A stretch of DNA of 64,000 bases, taken from the NCBI GenBank assembly GCA_963971225.1, contig OZ020267.1:72593718-72657717 (forward strand), given 5' to 3'. Both the position numbers and the translations under genes were made by a program. Positions 1-10,945 of this stretch are shown here, piece after piece. Positions within the stretch are counted from its first letter, which is position 1. Each line of letters starts with the position of its first letter. This DNA comes from Melieria omissa. Lineage: Eukaryota > Arthropoda > Insecta > Diptera > Ulidiidae. The notes under the pieces are model-generated. The model was not told the DNA's origin, ran no database searches, and saw only the letters and a list, made by a program, of their open reading frames with translations.

Positions 1-262
1 GCAGGGCAGGCGCAGAGGAAATGGTGAACGGTTTCCTTCTCATCCGGGTTTTCACAGCTGTGGCAGCTGGTGTTCTATGGGATCGCCATTTTTGCCGCGT
101 GCTCTCCAATGGGCCCGTGGCCAGTGATGACTGCCGTCAGTCTTGCCACATCCCGTCGGCCTTTGTTCAAGAGCTCCGTGATCCTGTTCTTGTCGTATGT
201 TGGCCACAGTGATCTGCTGATTTTATAGGATTCCGCCCTCTGCCATCTAGTAAGAGTTTGAG
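1..262 (-). pseudogene. C-terminal fragment of a LINE ORF2 (runs off the left edge)
   Basis: Read on the minus strand this stretch encodes the region after the RNase H domain of a non-LTR retrotransposon ORF2. Visible motifs are WQRAES, VARLTAVITGHGPIGEHAAKM and then, after an in-frame TAG at 72-74, a CHSC...HHFLCAC zinc-knuckle-like motif (C-x2-C-x10-H-x4-C). The spacing matches that of the decayed LINE at 12.85-13.17 kb, so it probably belongs to the same broad group. The in-frame stop and the lack of upstream domains show a dead, 5'-truncated copy. The 3' end lies outside the window. The fragment edge near 262 is approximate. Confidence 0.6.
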
Positions 263-289
263 TGAGTATACGGAAAATTATTAAAAAAA

Positions 290-470
290 CATTGGACGAT
301 ATTTCTACTGACTTCAAAAAGCATGAAAATCACTAAAATAACAAATAATTCTTCAATACGATACGTTAAAAGGTTGTATGGAGAAACATGATTTAAAGGT
401 TTGTTTTGACTTCAAACATACCAAAAGCACTCCAAATTTGACCGGGTCAACATTGGGTTAATGCTAGTTT
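290..470 (-). repeat. Fragment of the dispersed ~143-bp-unit repeat (third copy)
   Basis: On the minus strand this reads through phrases such as TTTGAAGTCAAAA, AAATCATGTTTCTCCATACA and TTAACCCAATGTTGACCC. These recur in the two long copies at 34.5 and 53.8 kb. Only about one unit is present, with no recognisable end. Identification rests on shared phrases, so boundaries are approximate. Confidence 0.5.
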
Positions 471-475
471 ATGAT

Positions 476-658
476 AATAAAAACTTTCACACATACAATT
501 ACATTGCAACATATGTCATTGCATATGCATTTCATATGACAAGTCTTTTGTGTGCGTATGTGTGTGTGTGTGTGTGTGTATGTTGGTTTATGTTAGACCA
601 ATTGTGCCCATTTCCTGCTCCACTAACAGCAAATGCCTTCGTTTACATAGCCGTGTAT
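476..658. other. Non-coding flank with a (TG)n microsatellite
   Basis: No gene seen. A TG dinucleotide run lies at about 559-579. The segment is the pre-insertion flank of the retrotransposon that follows. Confidence 0.6.
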
Positions 659-670
659 ATTTTTTGTATG
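659..670. repeat. Target-site duplication, left copy (LINE copy 1)
   Basis: ATTTTTTGTATG here is repeated exactly at 6198-6209, on the other side of LINE copy 1. This is a 12-bp duplication, possibly 13 because the next base is also T on both sides. It fixes both ends of the element. Confidence 0.9.
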
Positions 671-849
671 TTTTTTTTTTTTTTTTTTTTTTCTCTGTCG
701 GAGGTGGAAAATCTTCGGAAGATACTGAGCTCCAGCCCAGCATGCCGGATTTTTACCGGCTAAAAACCAACCCCCCATCGTCGACCTTTATCCCCGCGGG
801 ACCGCCTCCCGGCATTACGTCGCGGGGCAGGTTTGGTCTCACATAGACC

Positions 850-3838
850 TCAGTCTGCTAGTCGCGCCTCCGCGCGTCGCTCCCATTCATATCGCCGTTG
901 TAGCGTCATCACTTCCGATGCGAAATGGTCGACTGCTGTCCAATACGTCTCCGTTTCCAACATCTTGTGGATTAGAGTCTGTGGCGTTGGCATCGTCCCG
1001 AGCTGGTCCGCCAAGTGGCTTCGTTGTTGTTGGTATCGGTGGCAATCGAAAACAACATGTTCCGCATCTTCGGTTGCGTTACAGCAATAATCACAGTAAG
1101 GGTCTGCCTCGTACCCGAACCGGTGGAGATAGGCCTTAAAACATCCATGGCCTGTGAGTATCTGTGTTAGGTGAAAGTTGGTTTCACCGTGCTTTCTTTT
1201 CATCCAGATCTCGATGTCTGGAATGAGCGTGTGCGTCCAGCGTCCTTTCGTTGAAGAGTCCCATCGTTCTTGCCACTCTCTCGCTTTGTTTGTTTTGATG
1301 GTCTCCTGTCTCTCTTTGTTTTCTGCGGTCCGAAGTTCCGCTGCCTCGCGTGCCGCTATGTCGACGGGCATTCTGCCCGCAATTACGTTGGCAGCGTCAT
1401 CTGACAGCGTCCGGAAGGCACTGCAGACCCTTAGTGATGCCAACCGGTGTGCTCTAGCCACGTCTTTCAAAAATGAAGGTGTCTCGGTTGCTGGTGCCCA
1501 AATTGGCGCCGCGTACTGGATAATAGATGTGCTGACGGTTGCTAGCAATCTCCTCGTATTCTGCCTGGGGCCCCCTATATTCGGCATTAGTCGGGTGAGC
1601 GAGGCAACTGCTTTATTGGCTTTTTCGCCCGCATATTTTAGGTGCTCCTTGAAGTTTAGCCGGTTATCCAGCAGGATCCCTAAGTACTTGATGTACGGCT
1701 TAGACGTTATCGTGTGCTCGCCTACACGAATTTCTAGAGTTTCCACCTTCTTCCGACTGCTCATTAGCACCGCTTCCGTTTTGTGGTCTGCGAGTTCCAA
1801 GTTGTTGTCCCGCAGCCAACATTTTACATCTGCGATCGTTTCGCTGCATGTTTTGGCGACCTTATCCAGCCTCTTGGCTGTCACCACGATGGCTATATCG
1901 TCCGCGTAGCCGACGATATGTACTCCCTCTTGCTTCGGGATTCTCAGTACGCCGTCGTACATGACGTTCCATAATAGCGGCCCTAGCACCGATCCTTGTG
2001 GTACACCGCCTGTGACTGCGTATGTTTTCGGGCCCTCGTTCGTGTCATATAGTAAGGTTCTATCTTCGAAGTAGCTATTCACTATCCGCAGCAGGTATTC
2101 CGGAACCCTTAGTCGGCGAAGTGCATTGAGTATCCGGTTCCAGTTGGCGGAGTTGAAGGCGTTCCGAACGTCTAGCGTGACTACCGCACAGTATTGCTTT
2201 GTTCCTTCCAGCCATCTCTTGCCCTTCATCGCGTTACGTGCGATTTCGCAGATTTTGCCAATGGCGTCGATCGTCGACTTCCCCTTTCGGAAGCCGTACT
2301 GGTACTCGGAGAGACCTTCCGCTGCTTCGGTGAACTGCTCTAGCCTCATGCCGATTATTTTTTCTAGGACCTTGCCTATTGTGTCTAGCATGCACAATGG
2401 TCTGTGTGATGAAGGTTCTTCTGGAGGTTTGTCGCCCTTTGGGATCAGCACCAAGCGCTGCTTCTTCCACCGTTTTGGGAAGCAGCCTTCACGCATGCAT
2501 CGCGAGAACATATGGCAGAACAACTGCGGCTGCAAGTCAATAGCTTTTTTTAGGACGGTGTTCGGTATACCGTCCAATCCTGGGGTTTTGTTCGGTTTCG
2601 CCGCCTTTGCCGCTTCCATCAGCTCATCCAGAGTTACTGCCGGGATGGAGTTAGTCTCGAAAGGTATGTCGTGTTGGAAATCCAGCTGTTGGTTGTGTGG
2701 AAATAGACCGGTGACAATGCGCTCCATGATGGCCGGGCTTACCGGTGCATTGCCGCTTGTACCTTTGATTTTTGAGAAGACTATACGGTACGCACTTCCC
2801 CAAGGGTTGCTCTGCACCTCTTCTCTGAGGGCATTAAAGGAGTCTTTCTTGCTTTTCGAGATGGCTTTCCGCAGTTCCTTCCGTTTTGTCTTGAAGGCGG
2901 CTTGCAGCTGTTGGTGGTCGTCTCTACCTCTTGCTCGTTGCTGGCTTCTTCTTAGCTTGTGGCATTCTGTTCTCAGGCCTGCTATTTCGCTGTTCCACCA
3001 GTAGAGTTGTGGTCTGCCGGTACCTTCGCGTTTTCGCGGCATTGCTGCGTCGCATGCGTAGGACAGAGCGCTTACCATATCCTTAGCCATCGTTTCAGCA
3101 TTTCCATCTGGGATCTCCATGCTTCCAAGCGTATAAGCAAGCATTTCAGCGTCGATGTTTTTGCTTTTCCACCCGTTCCGCTGTGCTTTCTCTATGGGTT
3201 TTCGGCGAGGGAGGCTTCGTTGCTGCCGTGTGTTAAAGATGATGGCGTAGTGGTCGCTGTGTGTGTATACATCTGATACTTCCCATTGAATGTCCTTGGC
3301 AATTGCTCTGCTGGCGAACGTTAGGTCGATTATCGAGCTAGCGGCGCCCTTCCTGAAGGTTGGTGTTGTGCCTTTGTTTATTAAAACTAGGTCTAGGCTC
3401 GCAAAAGCTTCCAAGAGTGTGGCTCCTCTCTTGTTAGTTTTTTGGCTTCCCCATTCTACAGCCCAGGCGTTGAAATCTCCGGCGATGACGGTTGGCCGCT
3501 ACGCCACGCACATTGGCCGCTAATCTATCGATAAACTCTTCGAACTCTTGCCCACTTAGGCTCGGCGGTGCGTAGCAACTGAAGTAGTGAACCCCGTCGA
3601 TTTTTGCGTGCACGAAGCCATTGTGACGTTGGTTGTGTTTTTCCTCGAAGGGTATACTACCACAGGTCCAGATGGCAGCTTTCTGCGTTCTGTCCGCAAT
3701 CCATTTACCGTTAAGAGCTGGTGTTTTATATTGCTCGCTAATAAGGGCAATGTCCGCGTTTTGCTCTAGCACAGTCTGTTCGAGTAGCTTTTGTGCTGCT
3801 TCGCAGTGATTTAAGTTCACTTGAATGCACTTACACAT
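850..3838 (-). pseudogene. ORF2 (endonuclease/reverse transcriptase) of LINE copy 1, frameshifted
   Basis: Same protein as the intact ORF2 of copy 2. The likely start is the ATG at 3838-3836, which overlaps the ORF1 stop. The N-terminal part (endonuclease start, VNLNHCEAAQ) is open to the region of 3.5 kb. There a 7-nt block (3497-3503) replaces the 6 nt present in copy 2 and shifts the frame, cutting the protein just before the catalytic DFNAW motif. The remaining frame continues to 850 with the SDH endonuclease motif, RT motifs including YADD, and the C-terminal CDYC...H...C knuckle. Apart from the shift only a few amino acids differ from copy 2 (for example S for L in VFSKIKG and I for R in QHDIPFE). 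Translation would give a short truncated endonuclease. Confidence 0.9.
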
Positions 3839-5258
3839 TTTTTGCCGTTTTAACCGCCATTTTATATGCAGGGCACTTGTAGCTTCCAGTGGCATGTAAG
3901 TTACCTCCTTCTACGTCCGGGCTGCAGAGTGCGCATTTCGGAGGCGCTTCGCAGTGTTTTGCTAGATGGCCTTTTCCTGCACATCTGAAGCAAATTTCGG
4001 TACGATCCTCCGGGCATTTGCACTGTTTTGCGGTGTGGCCAAAGCTTAGGCACCGGAAGCATCGCGTTGGGCTGATGCGTTCACGGAGCCTACACCGAAC
4101 CCAGCCGATCCGTACATGTCCGGCTGCAGCTAAGATGTTTGCCAATCGAGCCGGGAGACTAATCGTCGCTGTCTGTGTCCCTTCCCGTGTTGTTCGGAGG
4201 GATTTAATTGCGCTAGGTTTGATGGCGCCAACTGTTGGGAACTGGTTTTCGATGGCAGCGCATACTTCCTCAGGTGTGGTAACTTCATCCAGGTCCCGGC
4301 ATTCGATGATCTTTTCTTGGCACAGCACTCGTACATTGGCCATGCCCTGTAAGACCTGCTCCGCATCGTCCCGTAACTTGCTTGTTTGTGGGTTTGCTTT
4401 GCCCTTTAACTCGATCAGCAGCTCCCCTTTTGCGGTCTTGCGGATTTTGTTGACGCAGCTTCCCAGTTGCTCGAGCTCAGGCTTTGTTTTCATTATCTTG
4501 AGCATCTCCGCATACGATCTCTCCCCTGTTCCAGCAATTACTATGGCGTCCGGTCTTATTGGGCCCCATCGCTTCTTTTTCGCGGGGTCCTTTTCACGTG
4601 CGACTAGCTCGTTTCCATTTGTTTTAGCTTGTCGCTGCTTCTTTTGCACCAGAGTCCAGTCGGTCGGCTGTCTTTGTTTACTGCTGGCCGCCTCTCTCCA
4701 TTGTTGGGAGTTTTCTCCTTGATTGAGCGCGTTGTGCCCCGGTGTTGGGGGCAGGCCGCGGCTCCGTTTTGCCACTGGGGATCGCCGACCTACATTTTCT
4801 GGTTCCCGCAGTCGTTTGGGATGTTCGCTTTCATCTCTTCTGAAAGGTGGGGACGTTTGCGAGCTTTTGCTAGGACGCAATGAAGGGCTCTCCTTCGCCC
4901 CTCCCACTAAGGCTTGGTCATATAAGTCGGAAATCAGACTCACCAAGTCTTTTATATCACGATTTATGGTCCGCCTGTCTACCATCACATCGACAAGGTC
5001 GCGTATTCTCTGTCCCAGTTCCTGGAACACGCTGTTCTGCTCAGCATTTGGTACCTCTTTTTGTATAATTTCGGATACCGCCGGTGTTGGGGTGACTTTC
5101 CTCGTAGCTTTTACGCCATTTCCTGCTGCTACTTGTATACGTGTTGGTGGTGGTGGTGTCCGCATAATTCGGCTGTTCCTCTCAAATGGGCTTGCGCATC
5201 CTTCTTCTTTTTCCGCTTCTCCCCTAGCTTTCATTTTTACTTTATTGGCTGTCGCCAT
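3831..5258 (-). CDS. ORF1 (gag-like RNA-binding protein) of LINE copy 1
   Basis: Open frame of 475 codons, nearly identical to ORF1 of copy 2. The protein has a charged N terminus, a probable short coiled coil (about residues 80-117), a basic proline-rich linker, a globular region (about 235-390) of the kind that resembles an RRM in R1-like ORF1 proteins, and three zinc knuckles at the C terminus. Two of these are C-x2-C-x4-H-x4-C, and the third is a variant with a longer spacing. Such proteins bind the element RNA and form the ribonucleoprotein. No disruption is visible. The stop overlaps the ORF2 start on the same strand. Confidence 0.9.
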   Translation of the reverse strand: MATANKVKMKARGEAEKEEGCASPFERNSRIMRTPPPPTRIQVAAGNGVKATRKVTPTPAVSEIIQKEVPNAEQNSVFQELGQRIRDLVDVMVDRRTINRDIKDLVSLISDLYDQALVGGAKESPSLRPSKSSQTSPPFRRDESEHPKRLREPENVGRRSPVAKRSRGLPPTPGHNALNQGENSQQWREAASSKQRQPTDWTLVQKKQRQAKTNGNELVAREKDPAKKKRWGPIRPDAIVIAGTGERSYAEMLKIMKTKPELEQLGSCVNKIRKTAKGELLIELKGKANPQTSKLRDDAEQVLQGMANVRVLCQEKIIECRDLDEVTTPEEVCAAIENQFPTVGAIKPSAIKSLRTTREGTQTATISLPARLANILAAAGHVRIGWVRCRLRERISPTRCFRCLSFGHTAKQCKCPEDRTEICFRCAGKGHLAKHCEAPPKCALCSPDVEGGNLHATGSYKCPAYKMAVKTAKNV

Positions 5259-5307
5259 TGTTGAGCTTAATACAAGTCAGTTGCTTGCGTAAGCTCAGTT
5301 CCCAAAA

Positions 5308-5726
5308 TTATTTTAAATTATTTAAATTAAATTCAGTAATTAAAGTTAAATTATTAATAAAATTTTAAATTATTTAAATTAAGTTTAAATTATTAAGGCT
5401 AAATGGTTATTAAAATTTATTATTAAATTATTATAAAGTTGATGTTGAACTACTATAAAAATTTGGCCTACCAAATTATTATTAAATTTACTATAAAGTT
5501 ACACAGAAATTACAAATTATTTTAAATTATTTAAGTTAAATTCAAATTAATAAAGTTAAATTATTATTATTAGAACTTTAGATTATTTAAATTATTAAAG
5601 TTAAATGATTATTAAAATTGATTATTAAATTATTATAAAATTAATGTTAGATTAATATAAAAATTCAGATTATAAAATTATTATTAAGTTTACTATAGAA
5701 TTATATTACTCAAATTAAGTTATGCA
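5308..5726 (-). repeat. Two ~209-bp A+T-rich tandem units in the 5' leader of LINE copy 1
   Basis: TTATTTTAAATTATTT recurs at 5308 and 5517. The intervening series of TATAAAGTT, ATTATTATTAAA and TTTACTATA phrases repeats in the same order, giving two diverged tandem units of about 209 bp. They lie between the 5' end and the ORF1 start, and the same structure is present in copy 2. Repeated leader units can carry promoter activity in other LINEs; here that is only inference. Confidence 0.75.
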
Positions 5727-6197
5727 AGCTTAAATCTCAATATCCATACAGAATTTATTTAAGATATTTAAATTAAATATAAGTAAGTTTCTCTGTGGCA
5801 GCACTGTGTAGTCTTCGCCTAAGATCTTATGAGAAGTTGGCAACGCTGACGTGATTTTGACAGTCACGATCAGGTGCCGTATTCGCAATCGCGTGTTGGT
5901 TTTGTTTTTATTTTTCTTTCGCCTTTCAGCCGGTTACAGTTACCGGATTAAAAACGGGGGAAAAGAATTTGAGTGATTTTTGCAAATCGCCCAGGCCCAA
6001 ATCCCCGCACTAAAATTTGAAACAATTACGCAGCAGCACCAAAAGTGGGACCGCGACAACACCGCAGGGATGATGGCGCGTCCTTGGTTTCAGCACTGGC
6101 GTGGGTACTTCCCTGAATGCTGTGGATGCCTCGTGTTTTTTCGTAAGTTTGTGGAGCTCCAGTGGGACACGTCCGTTTGGTTGACACTTCACTCACT

Positions 6198-6230
6198 ATT
6201 TTTTGTATGTATATATGTGTGTGTGTGTGT
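6198..6230. repeat. Target-site duplication (right copy) followed by a (TG)n microsatellite
   Basis: 6198-6209 repeats 659-670 exactly. It is followed by TATATATGTG and a GT run to about 6230. Read in the orientation of the element, its 5' flank is therefore an (ACAY)-type microsatellite. Confidence 0.85.
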
Positions 6231-6470
6231 CGTTTACATGTCTCCCTGCAGCCACAGTCTGTGAGCATTTTCTTTGTCTTCGGCTGCTGCTTTCTTTGCT
6301 TTTCACTTTGCGCACACACATCTAACTGTAGGCATGTATTTGTGTCTGGTTATATGTGCTTTGAATGGACTTTTAATTGTCTTTTGCTACGAGCCATGAA
6401 ATGTTACCCTTTTCGACCCCAACAAAAAATGTTTATTTTAATCTTAATTATAAGGTTGTTAGCCATTGTA

Positions 6471-7051
6471 CCTTGTGACCGAAAAGTTTCCGGAAATTTT
6501 AAATAAAACGCAAAATTCTTAATCTTCATCAATATTTATTTTATCTCCTTCAAAATATGCTCCATTAGAAGCGATACACATATGCCAACGTTTCTTCCAA
6601 TCAACAAAATATTTTTTATAGGCGCTTTCCGGTATGGCTTTGAGTTCCCTCTGCGAATTCTGTTTTACGTCTTCTATTCGGTTTCGGCTCGTCTTTTCCT
6701 CTCCATTCCGATGATTGTTGGCTTGTTTGCATGTCGTACTCGTAGACCCATGTCTCGTCACCAGTTATGATGCGTTCCATGAAAGTTGGATCGGAATTGG
6801 CACGATCAAGCACGTCCAAAGAGACCTGTTCACGGTACTCATTTTGAAGAAAATTCTCAACAAAATCGCAACGCATTACTGAGGTGAACTGGTTTCAACA
6901 GCTGCCGTAAACAAACTGTCTGACAGATCGCGCTCATTTTTGGCATAGTAATTAAGGACAATGCTACCAACCTACAGAAACTTAAAATATCGAAAAATAT
7001 ACAGCGCGCGAATTTTTAATGAGAATTTCCGGAAACTTTCCGGTCACAAGG
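6471..7051 (-). mobile_element. Internally deleted mariner element, 581 bp
   Basis: Near-perfect terminal inverted repeats of about 28-30 bp bound the element: CCTTGTGACCGAAAAGTT at the left, and CCTTGTGACCGGAAAGTT when the right end is read inward. Both ends abut a TA dinucleotide (6469-6470 and 7052-7053), the standard mariner target duplication. Full mariners are ~1.3 kb, so more than half is missing. The remaining coding sequence is a broken transposase on the minus strand. With its ends intact it could still be moved by a transposase supplied in trans. Confidence 0.9.
6519..6876 (-). pseudogene. Mariner transposase relic
   Basis: Minus-strand frames carry ITGDETWVYEYD (the first catalytic aspartate region of mariner DD34D transposases), then jump across a deletion and frameshift to the C terminus, ending in WKKRWHMCIASNGAYFEGD, typical of mariner C termini. 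The N-terminal DNA-binding helix-turn-helix domains and the second and third catalytic aspartates are missing. No functional protein is possible. It differs in sequence from the mariner at 43.8-45.1 kb and so represents another lineage. Confidence 0.85.
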
Positions 7052-7053
7052 TA

Positions 7054-8420
7054 TATGGGGTTTTGGATCTAAAATATTCTAAATGTGTTTTTGAAATATT
7101 TTTTTTAACAGACAAGAAAATAAAGAAGGAAACCTGTTTTTTTTTCGAAGTAAATTTTTTACGAAAGCACATTCTTCTATTTAAAAAGTAAGATACCTCA
7201 ATTAGGGTTAATGTGTTTTTTTTTAAACGACAAGCCACAAGTTTTCCTGTAATTTCTTCAGCTTCAGTTCCAAAGTGTTGACGAAACATCTTTCAGAATA
7301 GGAAAACAAGTTTTTAAAGGGTTTTATGATGAGCTGGAAGCAAGTTATGAATGAAATTATTTGTCTCTTAAATAATTAATATGCCATCATTTAAATGGCC
7401 TTGCACAGTGACACAGATCCATGAGATCCTTTCTTTCAATGATTCTACTGCATAGATTCAGCTGATTCGACTGTTTTATTGACATTGAGGGCATCGCTTG
7501 ATTGTGAAAAAAACTGCTCTTATGGCATTTGCTCGTTTTTTTTCAAACCTTACAATTGACTTTACTATTTTCCCATAATTTAGTAACACATATCCATGAA
7601 TTGTTGCAATTATATATACTTACAAATACATACATATGTCAATGGAAAATTTACTTACGCCAAAACATGCTGCGGCCAACAGTAATCGGCCTACAGTTTG
7701 TCTCAAATGTAAATTGATTTTATTTCCATTGGATTGAAATCGTTTCGTAATTTTTATTACATAATTTCGCAAACAATTAATTGACATAAATTGCATGAAT
7801 TTGATGTCACATAAAAACATACATACACATCAATGCATTGAGACGAAGGCATGCACATACTTACTTACTGAATTGTTTGTCAATATATTTATTAAATTTA
7901 TTGCAACTACTTATGCAGTGTTGGGATGTGTTGTTTTCAATTAACCTCTCACGTGATTTATTTAATATATTCAAATTTATTTTTTTAAATAAAAAATAAA
8001 AGTAACAACAAAATGATGATACTAAATGAGCTCAAAATTGCCACGTTGACAGCTGATGAAATAAATGGCTCAACGTTAGAGTGCATAGAGAAATGTGTAT
8101 GTGCACATTTTTCATAATTTCTCATAATTGATTATTGTAGACACTCAACTTTAACTCGAAATGCATCAAGCAATTCGATGGTCTTAGGTCTGACTCAAAG
8201 TTGATTGAACTGTAGACACAGATCAAAGCTAGACTGGCAACGACAACTGCAGACAGTCTTGATTGGCTTTAAGGCAGCCATTAAGCATTGAAGATAAGAA
8301 GATTCAAAGTTCACAACGAAGACCTCCGAGATGGCTAACTGCATTAGTGACGAGGCATGGAGACATAGTTCCGCTTTGCTGAGGATATTTTCCTTACAAT
8401 ATGTTTAGGAAATGCTAAGA
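7054..8420. other. A+T-rich non-coding stretch
   Basis: No gene, transposon end or RNA gene was recognised. There are T-rich runs around 7130-7220 and CATA-type short repeats near 7620-7850. Open frames here are short and without recognisable motifs. Confidence 0.5.
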
Positions 8421-8427
8421 CATACTT

Positions 8428-8576
8428 AATTTAACTTAATTTTATATTTTTTTAAAATTCATTTTCCTAACGGGTGCCGAACCGTGTGAGGGGTCTGTGA
8501 GAGGTATGCTAGGTGGTTAAGGGTTAATTTAACTTAAGTTTAAATTTTTTTTATTTTCATTTTCCTAACGGGTGCC
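8428..8576 (+). repeat. Direct repeat at the head of the decayed LINE
   Basis: A ~50-bp phrase (TTTAACTTAA, a T-rich run, then TTTTCCTAACGGGTGCC) occurs twice, ending at 8478 and 8576, about 98 bp apart. It immediately precedes LINE coding relics, so it may be duplicated 5' leader sequence or a relic of two tandem insertions. Confidence 0.55.
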
Positions 8577-8619
8577 TCGGTAGATTCAGCCGGCGGGGAA
8601 GCATGGTGTCTAGCGAAGA

Positions 8620-9200
8620 TTGGGCCATGGCTTCACGTGGCGCCCTTTGGAGTATAGCAGATGCGGCTGCACCGCAGGTTCCACTTCTGCTTGCAAGAAG
8701 GGGCCTCGGAGCAAGGCAAGTAAGGAGGGGCTGAAAACAAAAGCTCAGTACAAAGCTGCGGTCAGGATCTGCAGTCAAGTCAAGTCGTTCGAAGGAAGAG
8801 AAAGAAGGGTTGCCTTGCGCGATGGACGCTGTGGAGAAAGGCCGGGCTCATTTCGCTCAAAAGACGTAGTGTGCTGCATCGGACCCGAAATTTGCAAATA
8901 GGGTGGAGGAGCATGCCGTCACAAAAAGGCAGCGCTCCGCGGACAGCGATGGCCCAGCAGGCAAAAGGCCAAAGCCAAAAGAGGAGGCTGCCAAGGTAGA
9001 AAAACCCAGCACTTAGAGAGCGGCGGCTGCGGCCAGTAATGTGACCAAGAGACACTTGATCGTGGCACTAATTGACCGCAGCAACCCGCTAGGCCAGATG
9101 TCACAGGAACGATGGCTAGCGGTGGAGATTAAGTTGCTGGAGGCGCTAAAAAGCGCCACCCCAAAGACGATAACCACAACACATTCAACTTGGGTGAGGT
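8620..9200 (+). pseudogene. ORF1 (gag-like) relic of the decayed LINE
   Basis: Broken plus-strand frames give a lysine-rich N-terminal part (KASKEGLKTKAQYKAAVRI), then in another frame KRQRSADSDGPAGKRPKP, and LIVALIDRSNPLGQMSQERW. I take the last of these as the start of the globular domain of gag-like ORF1 proteins in fly LINEs. Stops and frameshifts interrupt it and no zinc-knuckle region survives. The assignment rests mainly on position upstream of an endonuclease and on the general character of the sequence. Confidence 0.5.
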
Positions 9201-9334
9201 AGAGGCGGATCTCGGGATTGAGGACATCCTTGAGTCGTCTCTATCCCTAAGGGATGGAGGATTTACGAGCGAGTTGGCGGACGCATCCACCCCCGCGAAG
9301 GCACTAGAAGCAAATACTGAAGGTCCTTCAAATA

Positions 9335-9984
9335 AACCTCCATCGTAGTAAGATAGCCTCAGCTGAGCTCCTCCTCAATTTAGAGGGGGCAGCTTCGATG
9401 TTGCTCTGGTCCAGGAACCTTGGATTGCTGGAGGGAACGTGGTGTCTGGATTGAAGTCGAGTAGCTTCAATACTTTTACGCCAAACGTCAATAACAAGGT
9501 AAGTGTAGCTATACTGGTAAGGAAAAATATCCATTCGTATATGTTACTGAATTTCTCCCCAGACGACTTAATTACCGTGGCAGTAGGGGGCGGCAAGGAT
9601 GGAGTCATACTTCTTGCGTCCTGCTACATGGCACACGACATCGATGCGCCGCCGTCTGAGCTTCGAAGGCTGGTGGACTCAACTGGCGAAAGGAAGCAGA
9701 CCTTGGTTGTTGCGGCAGATGCCAACGCGCATCACTCAGTATGGGGAAGCAGCGACATCAATACCAGGGGTGAGTCACTGTTTAACTTTATTATTCAAAG
9801 TAGTTTGTATGTCGCAAACCGAGGTAGTGAACCAACATATATTGGACCCTCCTCGAAGAATGTTCTCGATATCACTCTCTTTATGGGCTCAAACACTTTG
9901 GTCGAGGGCTGGAGGGTACTGGATACTCCATCCTTCTCTGACCACAAGTATTTAAGCTTTGTTATTACAAGAGAGCCAGTATAA
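9335..9984 (+). pseudogene. Endonuclease domain of the decayed LINE ORF2
   Basis: The frame starting in the region of 9335 reads through DVALVQEPW (the acidic metal-binding position of AP-like endonucleases) after a frameshift. The long open part, 9439-9984, contains VVAADANAHHSVWG (the catalytic D-x-N region), an ILDITL-like strand (VLDITLF) and SDHKYLSF (the SDH motif). These are the standard landmarks of LINE endonucleases, which nick the target DNA to prime reverse transcription. The domain is nearly complete, but upstream stops and the stop at 9984 disconnect it. Confidence 0.8.
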
Positions 9985-10945
9985 TTGTAAGGAATCCCAG
10001 AAACACAAACTGGGATCTTTTCAGGCGTATACTTGGTAAAAATCTGGGGACGTCTAGGGAAATAAACTCTCACGCGATGGTGGAGAAGGAACTTAACCTC
10101 CTGATCACCTGTCTCAATAAAGCGTATCGAATCTCATGCCCTCCCGTACGCATGGGACGGAGGTCTAGGCCACCATGGTGGAACAAAAACCTTGGGGTCA
10201 ACGACAATACGTGCGTGAAATCTTGAAGCTTGCGAAGCAGGCAGACAACGAATTCTGTTGGAGCGAATATAAAGACGCGCTCAAACAGTACAAGAAGGAA
10301 GTTCGGAAAGCTAAAAGAGAGTCCTGGAAAGAATTCTGTAGTAGCCTGGACGGTACAACGGAGGTAGCGAGACTTAGGAAGCTTTTGTCAAAGCAGCGAT
10401 CCCTGCCTAGTCTCGTACGGAAAGAAAATGGCGACTGGACAAACAACTGTGAGGTATCGTTGAATACACTTTTAAATAATCACTTTCCTGGCTGCAGTGA
10501 TGTACCTGCTTCGAAACCCACCAGATCCTTCGCGTGTATTGTGCCCCCAGAGGTGATCACGAAGGACAAGCTGGAATGGGCGATCAACGGGTTCACCCCC
10601 TTTAAATCGCCGGGGCCGGATGGTGTACTTCCTGCTATGCTTCAGCAGGCTTCTCGCTTGATTATACCCCGACTGATATCGATCTATAGGGGATGTATTT
10701 AATACAACTACGTGCCAAAAAGCTGGAAAGTAGCATGGGTGGTGTTTATACCGAAGGCAGGTAAATGCAGCCACTTCTACTCGAAAGACTTTAGGCCAAT
10801 TAGTTTGACGTCATTCCTCCTCAAAACACTCGAAAAACTTTTAGATCTGCATGTGCGAGATACTCTGGGACCCTCAGGGATAGCAGACTCGCAGCATGCA
10901 TACATGAAAGGTAGCTCCACGGAGACTGTATTACATTCAGAGGGC
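9985..10945 (+). pseudogene. Reverse transcriptase N-terminal part of the decayed LINE
   Basis: After a frameshift the sequence resumes with a WWNK-like linker and a charged helical region (KEVRKAKRESWKEFC). The first RT motifs follow: FKSPGPDGVLPAML (motif 0/1 region), KSWKVAWVVFIPKAGK, FRPISLTSFLLKTLEKLL (motif 2 region) and a HAYMKGSSTETVLH motif. Coding stops at about 10940, where sequence jumps directly to post-palm sequence. RT motif A and the YADD-type catalytic motif C are therefore deleted. A stop also separates the two open parts near 10702. Confidence 0.8.

Larger units (their letters stand above)
671..6197 (-). mobile_element. R1-clade non-LTR retrotransposon, full length, copy 1
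   Basis: A complete LINE in reverse orientation. From its 5' end at 6197 (AGTGAGTGAAGTGTC when read on the minus strand) it has a ~940-bp 5' leader, ORF1 (zinc-knuckle RNA-binding protein), ORF2 (endonuclease, reverse transcriptase, C-terminal CCHC), a short 3' leader and a poly(A) tail, seen here as a T run at 671-692. ORF2 has no RNase H domain, consistent with the R1 clade. The exact 12-bp duplication at 659-670 and 6198-6209 shows retrotransposition into non-rDNA. It is nearly identical to copy 2 (24986-30519), so insertion is recent. ORF2 carries a frameshift, so this copy is probably not autonomous. Confidence 0.93.
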
